Of a stretch of 64,000 nucleotides of DNA, positions 24,431 to 37,289 are shown in pieces. A model generated the notes under the pieces. That model saw only the letters and a program-made list of their open reading frames with translations, made no database searches and had not been told where the DNA came from. Each line of letters begins with the position of its first letter. Positions within the stretch are counted from its first letter, which is position 1. The translations under genes and the position numbers were made by a program. This DNA comes from Cymbidium sinense (taxonomy: Eukaryota; Streptophyta; Magnoliopsida; Asparagales; Orchidaceae), in contig CM038221.1 of assembly GCA_021442155.1 (NCBI GenBank), forward strand, positions 41,673,648-41,737,647, written 5' to 3'.

Positions 24431-25869
24431 GCAGAGCTCGGCTACTAACTTTTTTCTTTTTTGGGGTGCATTGCAAAACCTAGTCGCATCGGCCTATTTA
24501 TATAATTAATTTTAGTCTGATTTATTTTGGAGTGTGCAATAGAACTGCATGCTTTTTGTAGCTTTTTTATGATTGTTGTGTTTATGTGATGAAAATCCTA
24601 GATGTGTTAGACTCCTAGGGTAAAATTTAATTTTATACCGAACTTAATTAAAAAGTCAAATAAAAAAAACTCATAACCTCACAAATTAAAGCCTTAGGAA
24701 TAAATATTAAGAGTAACTAAAAATCTCTAAATTTGTGAACCATACTTGCATATTCCCCCGTTCTTCTTGAATTGAGCGCTTCACCTATTGCATATAAAGA
24801 GACATCTGACTTATGAGGACAACTGCCCTACTTGAGGAAGTCTGTCTCCTATTTCTGTTTAAGCCCATAACCTATTTCTAACTATATATCATTATAGGCA
24901 TATTTGCATATCCAAAAACCTCAAATAAGAACAACTGTCAAAAATAAATAAAATTTTAAAAATTATTGCATTAGTTAATTGCATAATATAACAATCATGA
25001 TCTTAAGATTAGAAAGTGAGTTTATGTTCTTAGTTTTTTTTTCTAAATATAATAACTTAATTATCCTGCATTCATAAGACATGATACATGGATTTAAAAT
25101 TATTTAAGAGGTGTTAGCGGATAATCCTTCCAAGTGAGAAGTAAGTCTAGAAGAGTTAGGATAGGTTTATTTTCTCTAGTGAGAAAAAAATTGATTATTC
25201 CTAAATTCATGTGACTAGATTAAATTGAGCTTCTGAATCATGATAGAAGTACTTTTAAAAGTAGGTTTTGAAGCATCTTATTTTCCATGAGAATAGATTT
25301 TCAACTCATAAGCATTTTTATAGCTTTGTGCTGTCAGAATCTAAGTTTAAATTTCTGATAAAATATCAACTCAGAATTTTAATAACTTCAATTTTAAAAA
25401 TAAAAGTCTAATAGTATGATAGTTTCAAATGCTTACTAGGTTTCTCAGTATCTAAAGATATTTTGTACTTATTTTTGATTGGTGTTCGAAAAGAACTCCC
25501 TTTTTTTGAATCAATCCCACTTGATTTTCTAAAATAACCATCTTTTGATTGTAAACTTTGAAATTAATAGAGATGAAAGTAATTTTTTTAATCGAGAGTA
25601 TTCTTAGAGGAATTCTCTTTCTTCTAAAATTTAATTAACTATTTTGCTTACCCTTATAAAGAACTATGAACTTAGAATAAAATAAACCTTGTTCTACTTC
25701 TCCATATAGTTCAAGAAAAAGATATCTAGTACATCGAAAATCGTCAGTCTTAAGAGTCTTCATTAAGTAAGCAAGTCCATTATAGAGAAATATTTATATC
25801 TTTGAGATAGAATATGTATTTTTTTAATGATGCATTTAATTGTCTAAATAAGAACCTACACGATCTGCG

Positions 25870-25884
25870 TGGTGATTTAAATAA
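25870..25884 (+). promoter_or_regulatory. PBS-like site after L2p
   Basis: TGGTGATTTAAATAA follows GATCTGCG, aligning with the TGG sites after L1 and L4. Weak on its own; supported by position. Confidence 0.3.
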
Positions 25885-27841
25885 AGTTCCCACAACATAG
25901 CATGCGTTAAGGGCACTTGAAAGTGAAGAGATTAAGGGTCTAGGTGGTGTTCTTTTTTTGGCACCATAGAACATACTACAATCGATAACAAATTTAAAAT
26001 ATTTATGTTGTTAATAATTGTTCACTAACTTAATTTGATAAAACAATTAAAAGTTAAATAGACTAGTAGTCTTGCCAAGAAGAAGGGAGTGTTCAACTAG
26101 GGTTGTCATCGTATAAATTGGTCTCTTTGTATTAAAATAAGAAATTGAAATAATGTTTTTGACGTTTAAGATTTTGGTTATAATATAGTTATATTATTTT
26201 TAAACTCCTTATATAGTCAGATTTTTTAAAATCATTTAAACAAAAGGTATGAAATAGTATAAGTTCTAAAGTTTTTAATCTTAATAATTTTGTTTATTAA
26301 AATGAGAAAATATAGAAAATAATTTTATTGAAAGACATGCAATGAAAGCTTACATAAGAAGTTATTTATTTCTAAATTAAATTTGATTTTAATTTATTTT
26401 ATAATTAACTTAATGATTTTAGAGTTAAAAAACAAGTATCATTATTTGAAATAATTAAATTGAGGTAATAGCTGTATGATAATATAATTCCTAAAGTTAG
26501 TTAGACAGCCTTAAGTCATAAATTGACCATTTAAATTGTGAACTACACATCAATTTGTTAGCTCTTTTTTAATGCAATGCCATTAATGTTATTAATTTCT
26601 TGATAACCTTCACTTGTATTCACTTCATCTTTTTTTTTTAATTCACCCATTGTGTGATGATATGGTGTCATACAATTGAATATTATTAATATACGGTGAA
26701 ACCTTTTATGTGTTGAAAGATAAGATAATTTTTATTTATTATTTTTTGAATCTAAGAAATACTCAAATTAGATAATCAACATTTGCACTTGTCAGCAACT
26801 TCAAGTTCATTTAATCAGAATTCACTAAGTCTTTTATTCAGTTCTATAATCATTCATTCATTCAATTATACATTATTTATATGCTTAGTTTTATTTCTAT
26901 TTAATTAAATATATGTTAGCTTTATGTTTAGCTTTAATATATATCCTCTTAACAATTGTATTAAATTATCTAATCTTATTTTCAATTTTATAGTAGTTTT
27001 CTATATATACCCCCACATGACCCCTTATTCTTACAAATCTAGTGGCTGAAGACATTGCTTTCCTTGGTTTCTTAATTAGAGCTAATGATTTTGTACTGAG
27101 GATCCAAACATTAGGTTAGTAATAATCTTGATTCTTTCTTTGTTAGCACAATGCAAATGGGACAAATTTATTCCGATGTATTTCAGATGGAATAATTAAT
27201 TAAAGAGTTATTTATTAAAAAATCCATGCAATTAAGACATGCAATGCATTCTAAATAACTCAAAATGATGTAAATAAATAGGAGTTTTTTTTTTTAATTA
27301 AGTTCTCAAACTCATTTAAAAGACACAAACAGGTTATTTGTAGTACCGTCTTTGCGGAAGCAGACTTTTTATTCATAGATATTTCATTAATTTAATACAA
27401 TAGTAGCTTTTTTATTTGTACTTCCATAGTTATTTCTTTCTATTCGTTATTTTTTTCTTATTAAATCATTATTAAAAATTGTCTTGATGCAATAAATATT
27501 ATATATTGAAATATATATATTGAAATATTATTAAATATAAACTAAATCTAGTCGATCTAGATTTTGATATATATCTCAAAATTTAAGATTGATCGCTTTA
27601 TCATATTTCATATTAGTGTAATAATATGATAATATCTTAGTTATATGATAAATCTGTAAATGAAAATTTGATTTCAGATAAAAACATCCATAAGTTGTGA
27701 GTCCTCACCTTAATCATTTCATTATTGTTATGAAATTGTATGCCATCTAGTTTAAACTTAATTCAACTTATATGTATAGATTCTTTCAAAAGATCAATTA
27801 TCTCTATAGATAGAATTTTAAACATTTTGAGTAATTAGAGT
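25885..27841. other. AT-rich unassigned DNA left of the Tat element
   Basis: No coding frame or repeat boundary recognised. It could be the displaced left part of whatever the Tat-like element at 27842 inserted into, but no similarity to the right flank (40178 onward) was noticed. Confidence 0.4.
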
Positions 27842-28789
27842 TGTTGCGTGTAGAAAGATTAGAGTCGGTAGAGTATGAGAATTTGATATCTTAACGTTGA
27901 ATGAAAGTTCTGCACATACAGCAAAAGAGTTTGAGAGATATGAGTATTTTTACGTGGAAAACTCAAGAAGGAAAAAAATCACGGGGCCAAGCCTCACTTA
28001 GAAATAATTTTACTATCTTAGTAGTTGTTATAATTATTATCCTGTCTTTAAAGTTGGAAAAGGATAGTTTACAATAGTAGGTTTTGTGAGAAGTTTCACT
28101 GGATCAGCGAAGACTTCACTTGAAGTGGTAGTCTGACGATCCGACGACAACGATCGAGCGATGGTCGGATGATGGTTGATAGCAGCTGGCAATGGTGATC
28201 GGCGTGGCGGCGGATCCGAGCGTGGTAGCCGGAGGTGATCCGATGACTATCTGGTGGCGCAATGGTGATCGGCACGGCCGTGACGGGGTACTATCCGGTA
28301 AAGGCCGGTGGTCGAGAAGTGACCAACGGCGGTGGCGACGGTGGCTGACGATGATTTGTGTGCGGTGGCCGATTATGCTTTGAGATTCTTCAAGTATCAG
28401 AGCTCTCTCTCCTCTTTAGCTTGGGCCTCCTCATGTGAAGAATGATGAGCTATTTATTAATTATGGGAGTGTCATTTCTATAAATACAGGTAAAATCCAA
28501 ACCACTCCATCGGGAAACTCAAAATAATTCCTTCGATTATCTGATGTATTTTAAGTATTTGATTGCTCAAATGAAGTTAGAATTAAAAGATCATAGGGTT
28601 AGATCCGGCTCGTCAAGACACTCGATTTGATTATAAACCTTCCATATTTATAAGCTATTTAGGGATATGACTGATATCTCAAAGTTTTCAATTACATTTT
28701 AAGTGTTTGATCTCAGCTAGTCTCGACTCAGAATCAGATTACTTTCAATATCAAGATTCGTGCTTCAACTAGAAGAGTTTTCAGTGACA
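27842..28789 (-). mobile_element. 3' LTR of the Tat-like element
   Basis: On + it starts TGTTGCGTGTAGAAAG and ends TTTTCAGTGACA, so on - it has TGTCACT..GCAACA ends. It aligns along its length with 39212-40177. The middle (28130-28370) is a GC-rich CGG/TGG-repetitive stretch also present in the other LTR. The TATA motif seen in the 5' LTR is decayed here. Confidence 0.88.
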
Positions 28790-28806
28790 TATTAGTTGCC
28801 CCCTAT
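28790..28806 (-). promoter_or_regulatory. Polypurine tract of the Tat-like element
   Basis: Minus strand reads ATAGGGGGCAACTAATA directly before the TGTCACT LTR start. AGGGGGCAACT is a usual PPT form in this group. Confidence 0.75.
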
Positions 28807-28840
28807 TTTTGGATGATGTCATATATATCATCCAAAAATA
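28804..28840. other. Perfect 14 bp inverted repeat beside the PPT
   Basis: TATTTTTGGATGAT and its exact reverse complement are separated by 9 bases. The structure overlaps the 5' edge of the polypurine tract on the minus strand and could fold as a hairpin in the element RNA. Confidence 0.8.
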
Positions 28841-28929
28841 CATGTCAAATCAACAAATAATTTTTTAAGAATTGAATGTAATTTTAAGAAAATTGTTAAG
28901 CTAATAACTTCTTCAACGTTAATAAAATT

Positions 28930-29345
28930 TGTGAGTTCATTAACATTTATGTCGATAGAGAATAGATCTTCAGCATGGCCACGATCAGAGCTGCAAGAGG
29001 CTGCACATGGGTACATGAGGCCACAAACGTGTGGCAGAGGCCAAGCACAACGGTGCGTAATGTGCAAACAAGCAGCATGTGGGCTCGTGGATGCTCGTGT
29101 CTACTACACACGGACACGTGGCAGTGTTGTGGGCTGCGCGTGCGTGCAAGGATGGGTGCCAGTAGCCAGAGGGCCAGTGCACAAGGTAGAGCATCGGTGC
29201 TCGTGGGCGTGCGGGCGATAGGCACCGGGGCAAGGCCATGCGGCGAACGCGTGAGCTGGTCAGTGGCTCGACACACGAGTGTCGGGCACGTGCGCATACA
29301 GCACGCAGGATGCGGGCGACGGCACACGAGCGCCGCAATGCGCAA
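28930..29345. other. GC-rich island within the Tat element
   Basis: A roughly 400 bp stretch rich in GTGCG, GGGC, CACACG and CACGTG-like words in an otherwise very AT-rich region. Long frames exist on both strands but overlap one another in several frames and have no recognisable protein, as expected from high GC alone. It lies upstream of the plus-strand TATA box at 29523. Confidence 0.6.
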
Positions 29346-29522
29346 AAGAAGAAGAAATGAAATTTTGATTTTTTATATTTCATCCGATTTTATTGATTTT
29401 TTTTTCTATTTTTCACTTTTTTAAAATGTGAAAAATATATATGGAGGCAGAGATTTTGAAATTTATCAAAATATTTCCTAATTTTGTAAATAATTTCTCT
29501 TCTTTTTTCCCCTATTATGGAT

Positions 29523-29531
29523 CTATAAATA
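29523..29531 (+). promoter_or_regulatory. TATA box for the opposite-strand gene
   Basis: CTATAAATACCCCTCC is a strong plant TATA context on the plus strand, about 0.9 kb upstream of the first recognisable coding exon, inside an element that is otherwise read on the minus strand. Confidence 0.55.
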
Positions 29532-29710
29532 CCCCTCCTTTGAGTCAAGTAAGGAGACACAATTTTTTCTCATATGCTCTAACGTTCTCCTGCATTGGAT
29601 GAGTAATTATCTAGCAGAAGTTCATGGGCTAAGGGTAATAAAATTTTTTTTTCTTTTACCAGCAAGACTCTTAGTTTCTTCTTCAAAGAATATTATTTGC
29701 TTTATTGATT

Positions 29711-30043
29711 AAGGCCCATAGTTCATAAGATGAGGCTCTGGTTTTCCTTCAAAAGAGGCGTCAACTATTCTCGTCGGACCGACCTAGTTTGGAGGCGATC
29801 AAAGCCCATAATTCATATGACGAGGCTCCAATTTTCTCTCAAAAGAGGTGCCAACCTCCTCTCGGATAACCGGTTTTGGAAGGCTCATAGTTCATATGAT
29901 GAGGCTTTATTTTCCCTATAAAGATGTCAACTATTCTCACCGACTTGGAGGTGATTAAAACTAGTAGTTCATATGGCTCTGCTTTTCCCTTGAAAGGGGT
30001 GTCAATTATCCTCGTTAGACCGACCGGGTTTGGAGGCGGTCAA
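29711..30043 (+). repeat. Four degenerate ~75-90 bp tandem repeats
   Basis: Units start near 29711, 29801, 29880 and 29956. Each has the order CATAGTTCATATGATGAGGC, a TTTTCC-rich segment, GTCAACTATTCTC and GGAGGCGATC-like words. They lie in the leader of the opposite-strand gene remnant. Confidence 0.75.
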
Positions 30044-30418
30044 TGCCTGTATTTTCTACTTTTCCTTATAGGAAATTGATTCTCTTAAAACTCTAATGGA
30101 TGGTTCAACAGTTTACAACTGCCAAGGTGGTGGGGAAGCATCGATTAGGAACTATTCTTTGAAGAACTAAGAAAATATAGTAAGTAATTTTAGCTTATTA
30201 TTAATGGAAAAAAGAGATAGCTTCTTTTGTGAACTCATATGTATATGTATATTTTTCGTCAGATCGTAGGTGAAAGATTATATCCAAAACTATCCATGAA
30301 AGATAAAGAAAGGAGAGGATGTGCTCACGTATTGAGGTAGATGAGTTACTTTACACATTTCTTAGACCTTTGTCCCTCTATCCTCTTTTCGTTTCATATT
30401 TATTATGCATTTTTATAG

Positions 30419-31411
30419 GATGATGGTCAGAAGAAGTCTAATAACACGACAACTACATATGATATATCATCCACTGTCACATCTAACAGTTTAATGGTGC
30501 TACGTAGAAAATTTCACTTTCCAAATGAGTTGGTGGCTCTTGTTGCCAAAAAGTTTGATTGGATATGTTTTCATCCTCAAGGACATATTATTATTTTTGA
30601 AATGATTTTTTGTGTGGGACTGCCATTCCCTTTGGCTCCTGAGTTGATTAAGATTTTTAAAATATATAGTGTAACTTTATCACAATTTTCATTTTGAGGT
30701 ATGATGATCATTATTAGTTTGACCGTCTTCTTTAGGGAGCATGGTGTGACTTTGATCATTAAGTACTTATGCATAATGTGTAGATTCACATGTGATGCTC
30801 AAGGGCATATTTCATATCGAGGTATATAAAATTAGATAGAATTTTCAGCACTTGATCTATCTAGAAGTTGGTATAATGGGTTATTTTTTATGAAAAATGA
30901 GTGGGGTCTCCTTAAGAGATAGGGAAGATTGAACAACCTTCCAGATCCATTATTGATTAAAGAGAATGAAATATTAAAAACTCTAAATATTTCTGATGTA
31001 GGAAGTTTATTGCATGAGTTACATCACATTGGCAAGTATATAGTTGAAGATAGAATGTTCAAGGTTGGCCTTTCTATTCAGGCAGGGAGGTCTCATGCTC
31101 TTCCATTGAAGAGATCAAGTAAAGATAATGAAAGGTCTCCTCATATTCATAGAATTCTTTCAAAAAGTCTATTGCAAAGTCATGGTGACAATAATGCTTC
31201 TTCTCTAAATAAAAAGAAGACATATGCTAGAGTAATTATGCTAACTAATGGTGGAGGTTGTAGAGAATGTGTTCTCCCCCAGTTGGACTCTAAGAGTTTA
31301 GTTATCTCGAATCATAATGTGGAGATTCATTAAAGAGCATTCAGGAGGTGTTAAAGCACATATGGGACGAATGAGATGAATTAGTATGTTATCTTCACTT
31401 TCATTCTCTTA

Positions 31412-31507
<96 letters not shown>

Positions 31508-32218
31508 TATTATTATTAGTCTAATATTTGTGATTTTTTTATTGTAGGTAACCCAAACATTAGGACTTATGCTCACTTGGGTGTTACTCTAGATGAGTAG
31601 AATGTTGAATTTGTAAAGATAAAATACTTGGAAGACTAGTACGAGTGAAGAATGAGTGCTAAGGCCAAAGAAGTGACAGCTCTGGAAGATCAACAATTGG
31701 TGTAAGACTGAACTGACGAACATGTCAACTTCTCTTTCTCTCCAGCATCAAGAGGTGGAGTGTACTCATGATGAGCTAATCGAGGTGAGGGCAGAGACTC
31801 GCCAGAAAGAAAAAAGACTCAAGGAATTTGCAACAAAGAAGAAGGCCCCTGAAATGGAGAAGAAAGCGTTACATGATCGTCTTTCTGAGAATGAGCTTGT
31901 TATGTCAAAAGCAGAAGCAAATGTCATTTCTTTGAAGGTAGTGGAAGAGTTTAAGAACTCTCTAGATTATCATGATACTATCGAGGATCATATCCAAGAA
32001 GCTTGTAATCATATTATTAATGTTGAAGTGAAGGACTTGGAGTGTAAATGTTTGGAGGAAGGCTTTATTCAAAGATTCCTAAAAGGAGTTCGCTTAGTAC
32101 ATCGTAAAATTGGGGTTAGTATTGAGGATCTATCTCCCAGCCAAGTATCTGAAGACTCTTCACCAAATTTAGGAGATGAAGGGGTTGAAAGTGAGTTTAA
32201 AGGAGCATCTTCCAGCGG

Positions 32219-32243
<25 letters not shown>
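30419..32243 (+). pseudogene. Antisense accessory gene remnant of the Tat element
   Basis: One frame stays readable from 30419 to about 31382 with four in-frame stops (30695, 30829, 30835, 30920). Segments include KFHFPNELVALVAKK, GHIIIFEMIFCVGLPFPLAP, FFMKNEWGLL and MFKVGLSIQAG. It resembles the additional gene carried antisense to gag-pol between integrase and the 3' LTR in plant Tat elements, and uncharacterised plant proteins with a (Y/F)FVKNDWGL-type motif that I recall only from memory. An apparent intron (GTATGT at 31383 to TTTTTATTGTAG at 31549) holds a TTA microsatellite. The last exon (31722-32243, 173 aa open) is charged and coiled-coil-like (ETRQKEKRLKEF, DLECKCLEEGF). A further intron acceptor (TTTTTATAG) is at 30418. 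Function unknown. Confidence 0.65.
31411..31519. repeat. ATT/TTA microsatellite
   Basis: About 35 near-perfect trinucleotide units, located in the apparent intron of the opposite-strand gene. Confidence 0.95.
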
Positions 32244-33130
<887 letters not shown>

Positions 33131-33152
33131 CAGAGGATGTTGATATCATGTA

Positions 33153-33190
<38 letters not shown>

Positions 33191-34005
33191 ATTAAGGAGG
33201 CATTTCAGTCCCTTTTATATTTTGTTTCTCTTGTACTCAAAATTTTAATTCTTCCTTATATCATCATATTAGAGTTGTTAATGGCATTAGTAAACTAAAA
33301 ATTTTGAGTGATTTGTTATTTTCCTTTTTTATCTTCTTCTTTTTTTTGACCTATCTGAGGTGATTGGTCAAAATATTATTCGACGATAGTAACTTGTACA
33401 AAATAGGTCATGAGAAGTCCACCAAGGACTTTTTGATCTATTCTAGGTATTAGTCCAAGTATTACTTGACATATTACCTGTATGGAAGAGGTCAAATCAT
33501 TCCCCTTGGGATTGATCATGCCCCGATTGAGACATAACATGGGTTGTGCATTTCAAAGATTGAATAAAGAAGATTATTTATGTGCAACAAGCTTGAAAGA
33601 AAAAGCCATAAAATCATCACTTTGATAAGGTTGGTGATTCAATATTATCATAAGATAACTTAATAAGAGGAATGAGAGTTAACAACAGATATGAGGTGGA
33701 GAGGAAATGAAAAATGAGGCAAAATAAAGGTTGTAATATTTATGCACCAAGAATCACTGATAATACTTTCATAGATTCAATGTGTTCCAAGTTCGAGGCA
33801 AAGTTTTTTCCTCTGGATCCTTGAGCTTAAATGTTCCTGGCTTGATCATAGCGGTAACTACATAAAGGCCTTCCCAAAGAGGTGAGAGCTTATTATGCTG
33901 AGAGCCTTTGCTAGCAGTTTCAAGACTTTATAGGACCAAGTCACCGATAGAGATGGGATGAGGTTTCACTCTTCAATTGAAATGATGAGTTACTCTTTGG
34001 TGGTA
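33131..34005 (-). repeat. Second copy of the 0.9 kb tandem duplication
   Basis: Begins GATGTTGATATCATGTAG, matching the first copy's start, and carries the pol C-terminus KLSPLWEGLYVVTAMIKP. Beyond its right end pol continues upstream, so this copy is in the original context and the first one is the extra unit, or both derive from unequal exchange or replication slippage. Confidence 0.88.
33154..33188. repeat. TA microsatellite (short counterpart)
   Basis: Same position in the second duplicated unit, about 17 TA units compared with 48 in the first. Confidence 0.95.
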
Positions 34006-34860
34006 GGAAGCAGTTCGAAGCAGGGCCATATCAGGAGTTTTGGGGAGTAGATCTAAGTTGTACCGAAGCTTTTTTTCATTATTATTATGATTGAATGATT
34101 GAACTCTTGGGCTTAGAATTATGATATCCACTAGAAAAATAACCTCTATGATGAAACATAAATTATATGGTATCTCACGAATTGGAGTCTATGAAGTAGT
34201 GTTGTAAGCCCAAAGAACACTAGATAGCTCCTCCACCCATTGCCCCCAGCCTTCTCGTGGCGTATTTTTAGCCCTTTGAGTATAGTCCTGTTGGTAGCTT
34301 CTGTCTATCCATTAGTTTGAGGATGGGCTACAGCTGTATGCAGCAATTGAATGTGAAGATCTTTACAAAAATATGTAGACTTTTCTAGTATGGGTTCCAT
34401 TATCGACGATGATCTTTGTAGGAAGATTAAATTGACATATTATATTCTTCCAAATAAATTGCTTAGCATTTGCCTCTATAATTTTAGCAAGTGGTTCAAC
34501 TTCGACACATTTAGTGAAGTAGTCAACAACTAGAATGATAAACTTTTGTTGCCCTGATGCTACTGGGAAAGGTCCCATGATATCAATTCCCCATTGCACA
34601 AAAAGCCATAAGCTTTGAAGGGATGAGAGCTTTGTAGGTGGTGTATGAGAGAGATTAGAGTGCAACTGATAACTTGTACATTTTTTTTATGAAATCCAAG
34701 GCGTCTTGCCTCATCGTAGGCCAATAGAACCCTTGCCTCATGATTTTAAGGGCTAGTGCCCTTTCTCTTAGGTGATCCCCACATATTCTAGAGTGAACCT
34801 CTCTTAATGCGTAATCGGCCTCTGATGGTGAGAGACATTTAAGATATGGTCCAAAAAAAG
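33770..34860 (-). pseudogene. Tat-like integrase remnant
   Basis: The minus strand shows an N-terminal part with HLRERALALKIMRQGFYWPT. The DDE core follows with GIDIMGPFPVASGQQ (first Asp, about 34590), VDYFTKCVEVEPLAK, IVDNGT (second Asp, about 34395) and TEATNRTILKGLK (Glu, about 34310). The C-terminus is KLSPLWEGLYVV..FKLKDPEEKTLP (about 33890-33790). The zinc-binding second half is not intact, and frameshifts plus stops separate the parts. A duplicate of the C-terminus lies at 32930-33130. The enzyme would insert element DNA into the chromosome. Confidence 0.88.
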
Positions 34861-34879
34861 CTCATTTGTATAGTTCACC

Positions 34880-35800
34880 TCTGATAATAATAAAGTTTGC
34901 TGCTTATCTTCAGAGATGAATTACAACAGTTGGGTCTTCGGGAAGGGTCCCTTCTTTTAGAAAGGATAGGATGAGGTCCATCCATGAAGGTTCTTTTATC
35001 TCATTAATAGATTGTATTACCCATGACCCTTGGATACTAGGAAAATATATCTCCTCAACGCACCTTCTCTTAAAAAGATCTATAATAGTTGAGGTAGCAA
35101 GCTTAGAAAGAGCATCAGCTCGAGTATTCTTCTATCAAAGTATGTGAATGATTTGATGCATCTTGATATGAACAAGAAGCAACCTCACCAAGCTAAGGTA
35201 TTGTGCTAGCTGAGAATTATGAGCATTAAAATCTCCCTCAACTTGGGAGGTGACAAGCTGAGAGTCAGTGTAGATCATTAGGTTTTAAACTTCATAATCG
35301 ATGGTAAGCCTTAACCCTGTGATGAGAGCCTCATATTCAGGCACATTACTAGTTGCAGAAAAATTTAAGTGAAGTCCATACTCTTGTCGGGGGGAAATAA
35401 GCATGATCCCTGCTCTGACACCAGTATTTCGTGAAGCTCCATCAACATAGAGGGTCCATTGAAGAGATGAAAGGGGTGTAATAGATAGCTTGTTTGGAGT
35501 AGGGATAGTGCACTCAACTATATAGTTTGTGAGTACTTGAGACTTTATGTCTAGCCTAGGTAGAAAATGAATGTGAAACTCTCCTAATTCTACATACCAC
35601 TTGAATAACCTTCCAGACGCCTCTGATTTCTATAGAATGACCCTCAATAATAAATAGGTATAAACACCAATGGTGTGAGTTCAGAAGTATGGACTCAATT
35701 TTTGCGCTAAGAAAACTAAAGTCAAAGCCATCTTATCTGCTATTGGATAATGACTTTCTGTATCAGAGAGAATTTTGCTAACATAATAAATTGGTCATTG
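34880..35800 (-). pseudogene. Tat-like RNase H remnant
   Basis: Minus-strand translation contains WTLYVDGASRNTG, VPEYEALITGLRL, IYTDSQLVTSQVEG and NTRADALSKLA, giving the D-E-D-D order of retroelement RNase H, with one stop between the second and third acidic residues. The domain would remove element RNA after minus-strand synthesis. The linker to RT (35800-35950) is decayed but co-linear. Confidence 0.85.
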
Positions 35801-35949
35801 TATCACATTTTCTTCTTGCACTAAAACTGAGCTTATTACATGGGAGGAGACTGTGAGATATAAGTACAATATCTCTCTTAGGATATGTTTGGATACTAAG
35901 GGTAGAGATGCTAAATATTCACTTAGTTGCTCAAAACCAACTTGACACT

Positions 35950-36690
35950 CATCAGTCCACTAAAAATTATTATTTTTAGCTCCCTTTAATATATTAAAAA
36001 GTGAAATGTATTTATCTCCAAAATGAGCTAAGAAGCGGGATAAGGTTGCAATTCGTCCATTCAAATATTGAACTTCCTTGATATTTTTTGGAGGAGTCAT
36101 ATCTCTGAGCGCTTTGATTTTCTCGGGATTAGCTTCAATCCCACGATGGGTGACCATGAACCTAAGAAATTTTTTTGGCGTAACCCCAAAGGCACACTTA
36201 GTTTGGTTGAGCCGTATGTTATAACGTTGAAGGAGACTAAAGCATATTTCTATGTTAGAAATATGTTGTGATTCTTCCAAGCTTTTCATTAACATATCAT
36301 CCATATATACCTCCTTTATTTGTCCTAGAAGGTCTTTAAACACCTTATTCATAAGGCATTGATAGGTAGCACCAGTATTCTTTAACCCGAACATCATAAC
36401 TTGGTAACAATATAAACCTTTATCTATTTGGAAAGATGTGGCTTTTTCATCCATTGGGTCCATTTTTATTTTGTTGTAACTTGAGTAAGCATTTAAAAAA
36501 CTGAGTATTTTGTGCCTTGACGTAGCATCGACCAATTGGTCAATCCAGGGAAGGAAAAATTATCTTTCAGACAGGCTTTATTTAGATCAATGTAATCAAC
36601 ACACATTCTCCAAGTTCCATTTGCTTTATTAACCATGACAACATTTGCTAACCATGTAGGGTAATTTATTTCTAGTATGAATCTCACTTC
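35950..36690 (-). pseudogene. Tat-like reverse transcriptase remnant
   Basis: Two overlapping frames (36687-36493 and 36535-35960) together cover RT. Landmarks are WLANVVMVNKANGTWRM, YIDLNKAC, SFLNAYSSYNKIKM, LYCYQVMMFGLKNTGATYQ, EVYMDDMLMKS with an intact YMDD catalytic box near 36298, KCAFGV and NPEKIKAL. A frameshift near 36520 separates the fingers from the palm. Compared with the lineage pattern the rest is well kept, with a 191-codon open stretch, the longest coding remnant of the element. Confidence 0.92.
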
Positions 36691-37289
36691 TAAGAGTCTA
36701 TTAACTTCTTGTTCAATAGCTTGGAGGTGGTATGGTGCAAAACTTCACTTCTTTTGGATGATCGGCTTGAATGTTGGATCAATCTTGAGGGAGTGCATGA
36801 TTACATTAGGGTCAATCCCAAGCATATGTGTTGGACTCCAAGCAAAGATGTCCTGATTATTGTGCAAGAAGTCTATGTATTTTATCTTATGTTCATCTGA
36901 GAGTAGAGATCAGACTTGCATCGTTCACAGAGGTTGGTCATCTGATAATGAAATAGGGAGCAAGTCTTCTACCAGCAAAGCCCTCTGAGGCACTTCTTCA
37001 TCTCGAAAGTTAAAATATTTGATGTTGAAGGTCATCAAAGGGCATGATTGAGCTTGTCTGAGGTAACATGATTGTGCTACTTGTTAATTTTTGCAGACCA
37101 CTCCAACCCCAATTGGGGTTGGAAATTTCATCTTAAGATGAGGTATCAAAGTAACATCACCAAAAATTGATTAGAGGGGCCTTTTGAAGATAGCGTTGTA
37201 TGCTGAATCTAACTTGACCACTATTAATTGAATTGAATGAGTCACTTGCCGAGGAAATTCTCTAAGAAAAATAGGAATGGTGATTGCCC
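36690..37289 (-). other. Protease-RT linker of the Tat element
   Basis: Co-linear with pol but too decayed for confident residue-level reading. Plus-strand frames here are mirror shadows. Confidence 0.45.

Larger units (their letters stand above)
20786..25869 (+). mobile_element. Giant LTR copy L2p (subtype with AT2 block)
   Basis: Runs from the L2m start in the opposite direction. It has an AT-rich block of ATTAAATCAAT-type words (20790-23560), then a CATTAGGATTAGGGTGTTAAG segment near 23620 that matches L3 (about 52290, -), then the TATA-containing 3' part. It ends at 25869 before TGGTGATTTAAATAA. It lacks an LTR start of its own, so its 5' part is truncated at the junction with L2m. More diverged from L1 than L3 is. 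No coding signal. Confidence 0.55.

Noticed and set aside
25780..25974. 64-codon minus-strand frame
   Set aside because: Spans the end of LTR copy L2p and the flank, with no similarity or start context.
28192..28383. 63-codon frame in the Tat 3' LTR
   Set aside because: Falls in the CGG/TGG-rich LTR segment; the other LTR copy (39540-39760) does not keep the frame.
28828..29424. Several overlapping frames of 79-149 codons on both strands
   Set aside because: They overlap each other in multiple frames inside a GC-rich island, have no recognisable motif and are Cys/Arg/His-rich as expected from translation of GTGC/CACG-rich DNA.
36068..36271. 67-codon plus-strand frame
   Set aside because: Mirror of the reverse transcriptase remnant on the minus strand.
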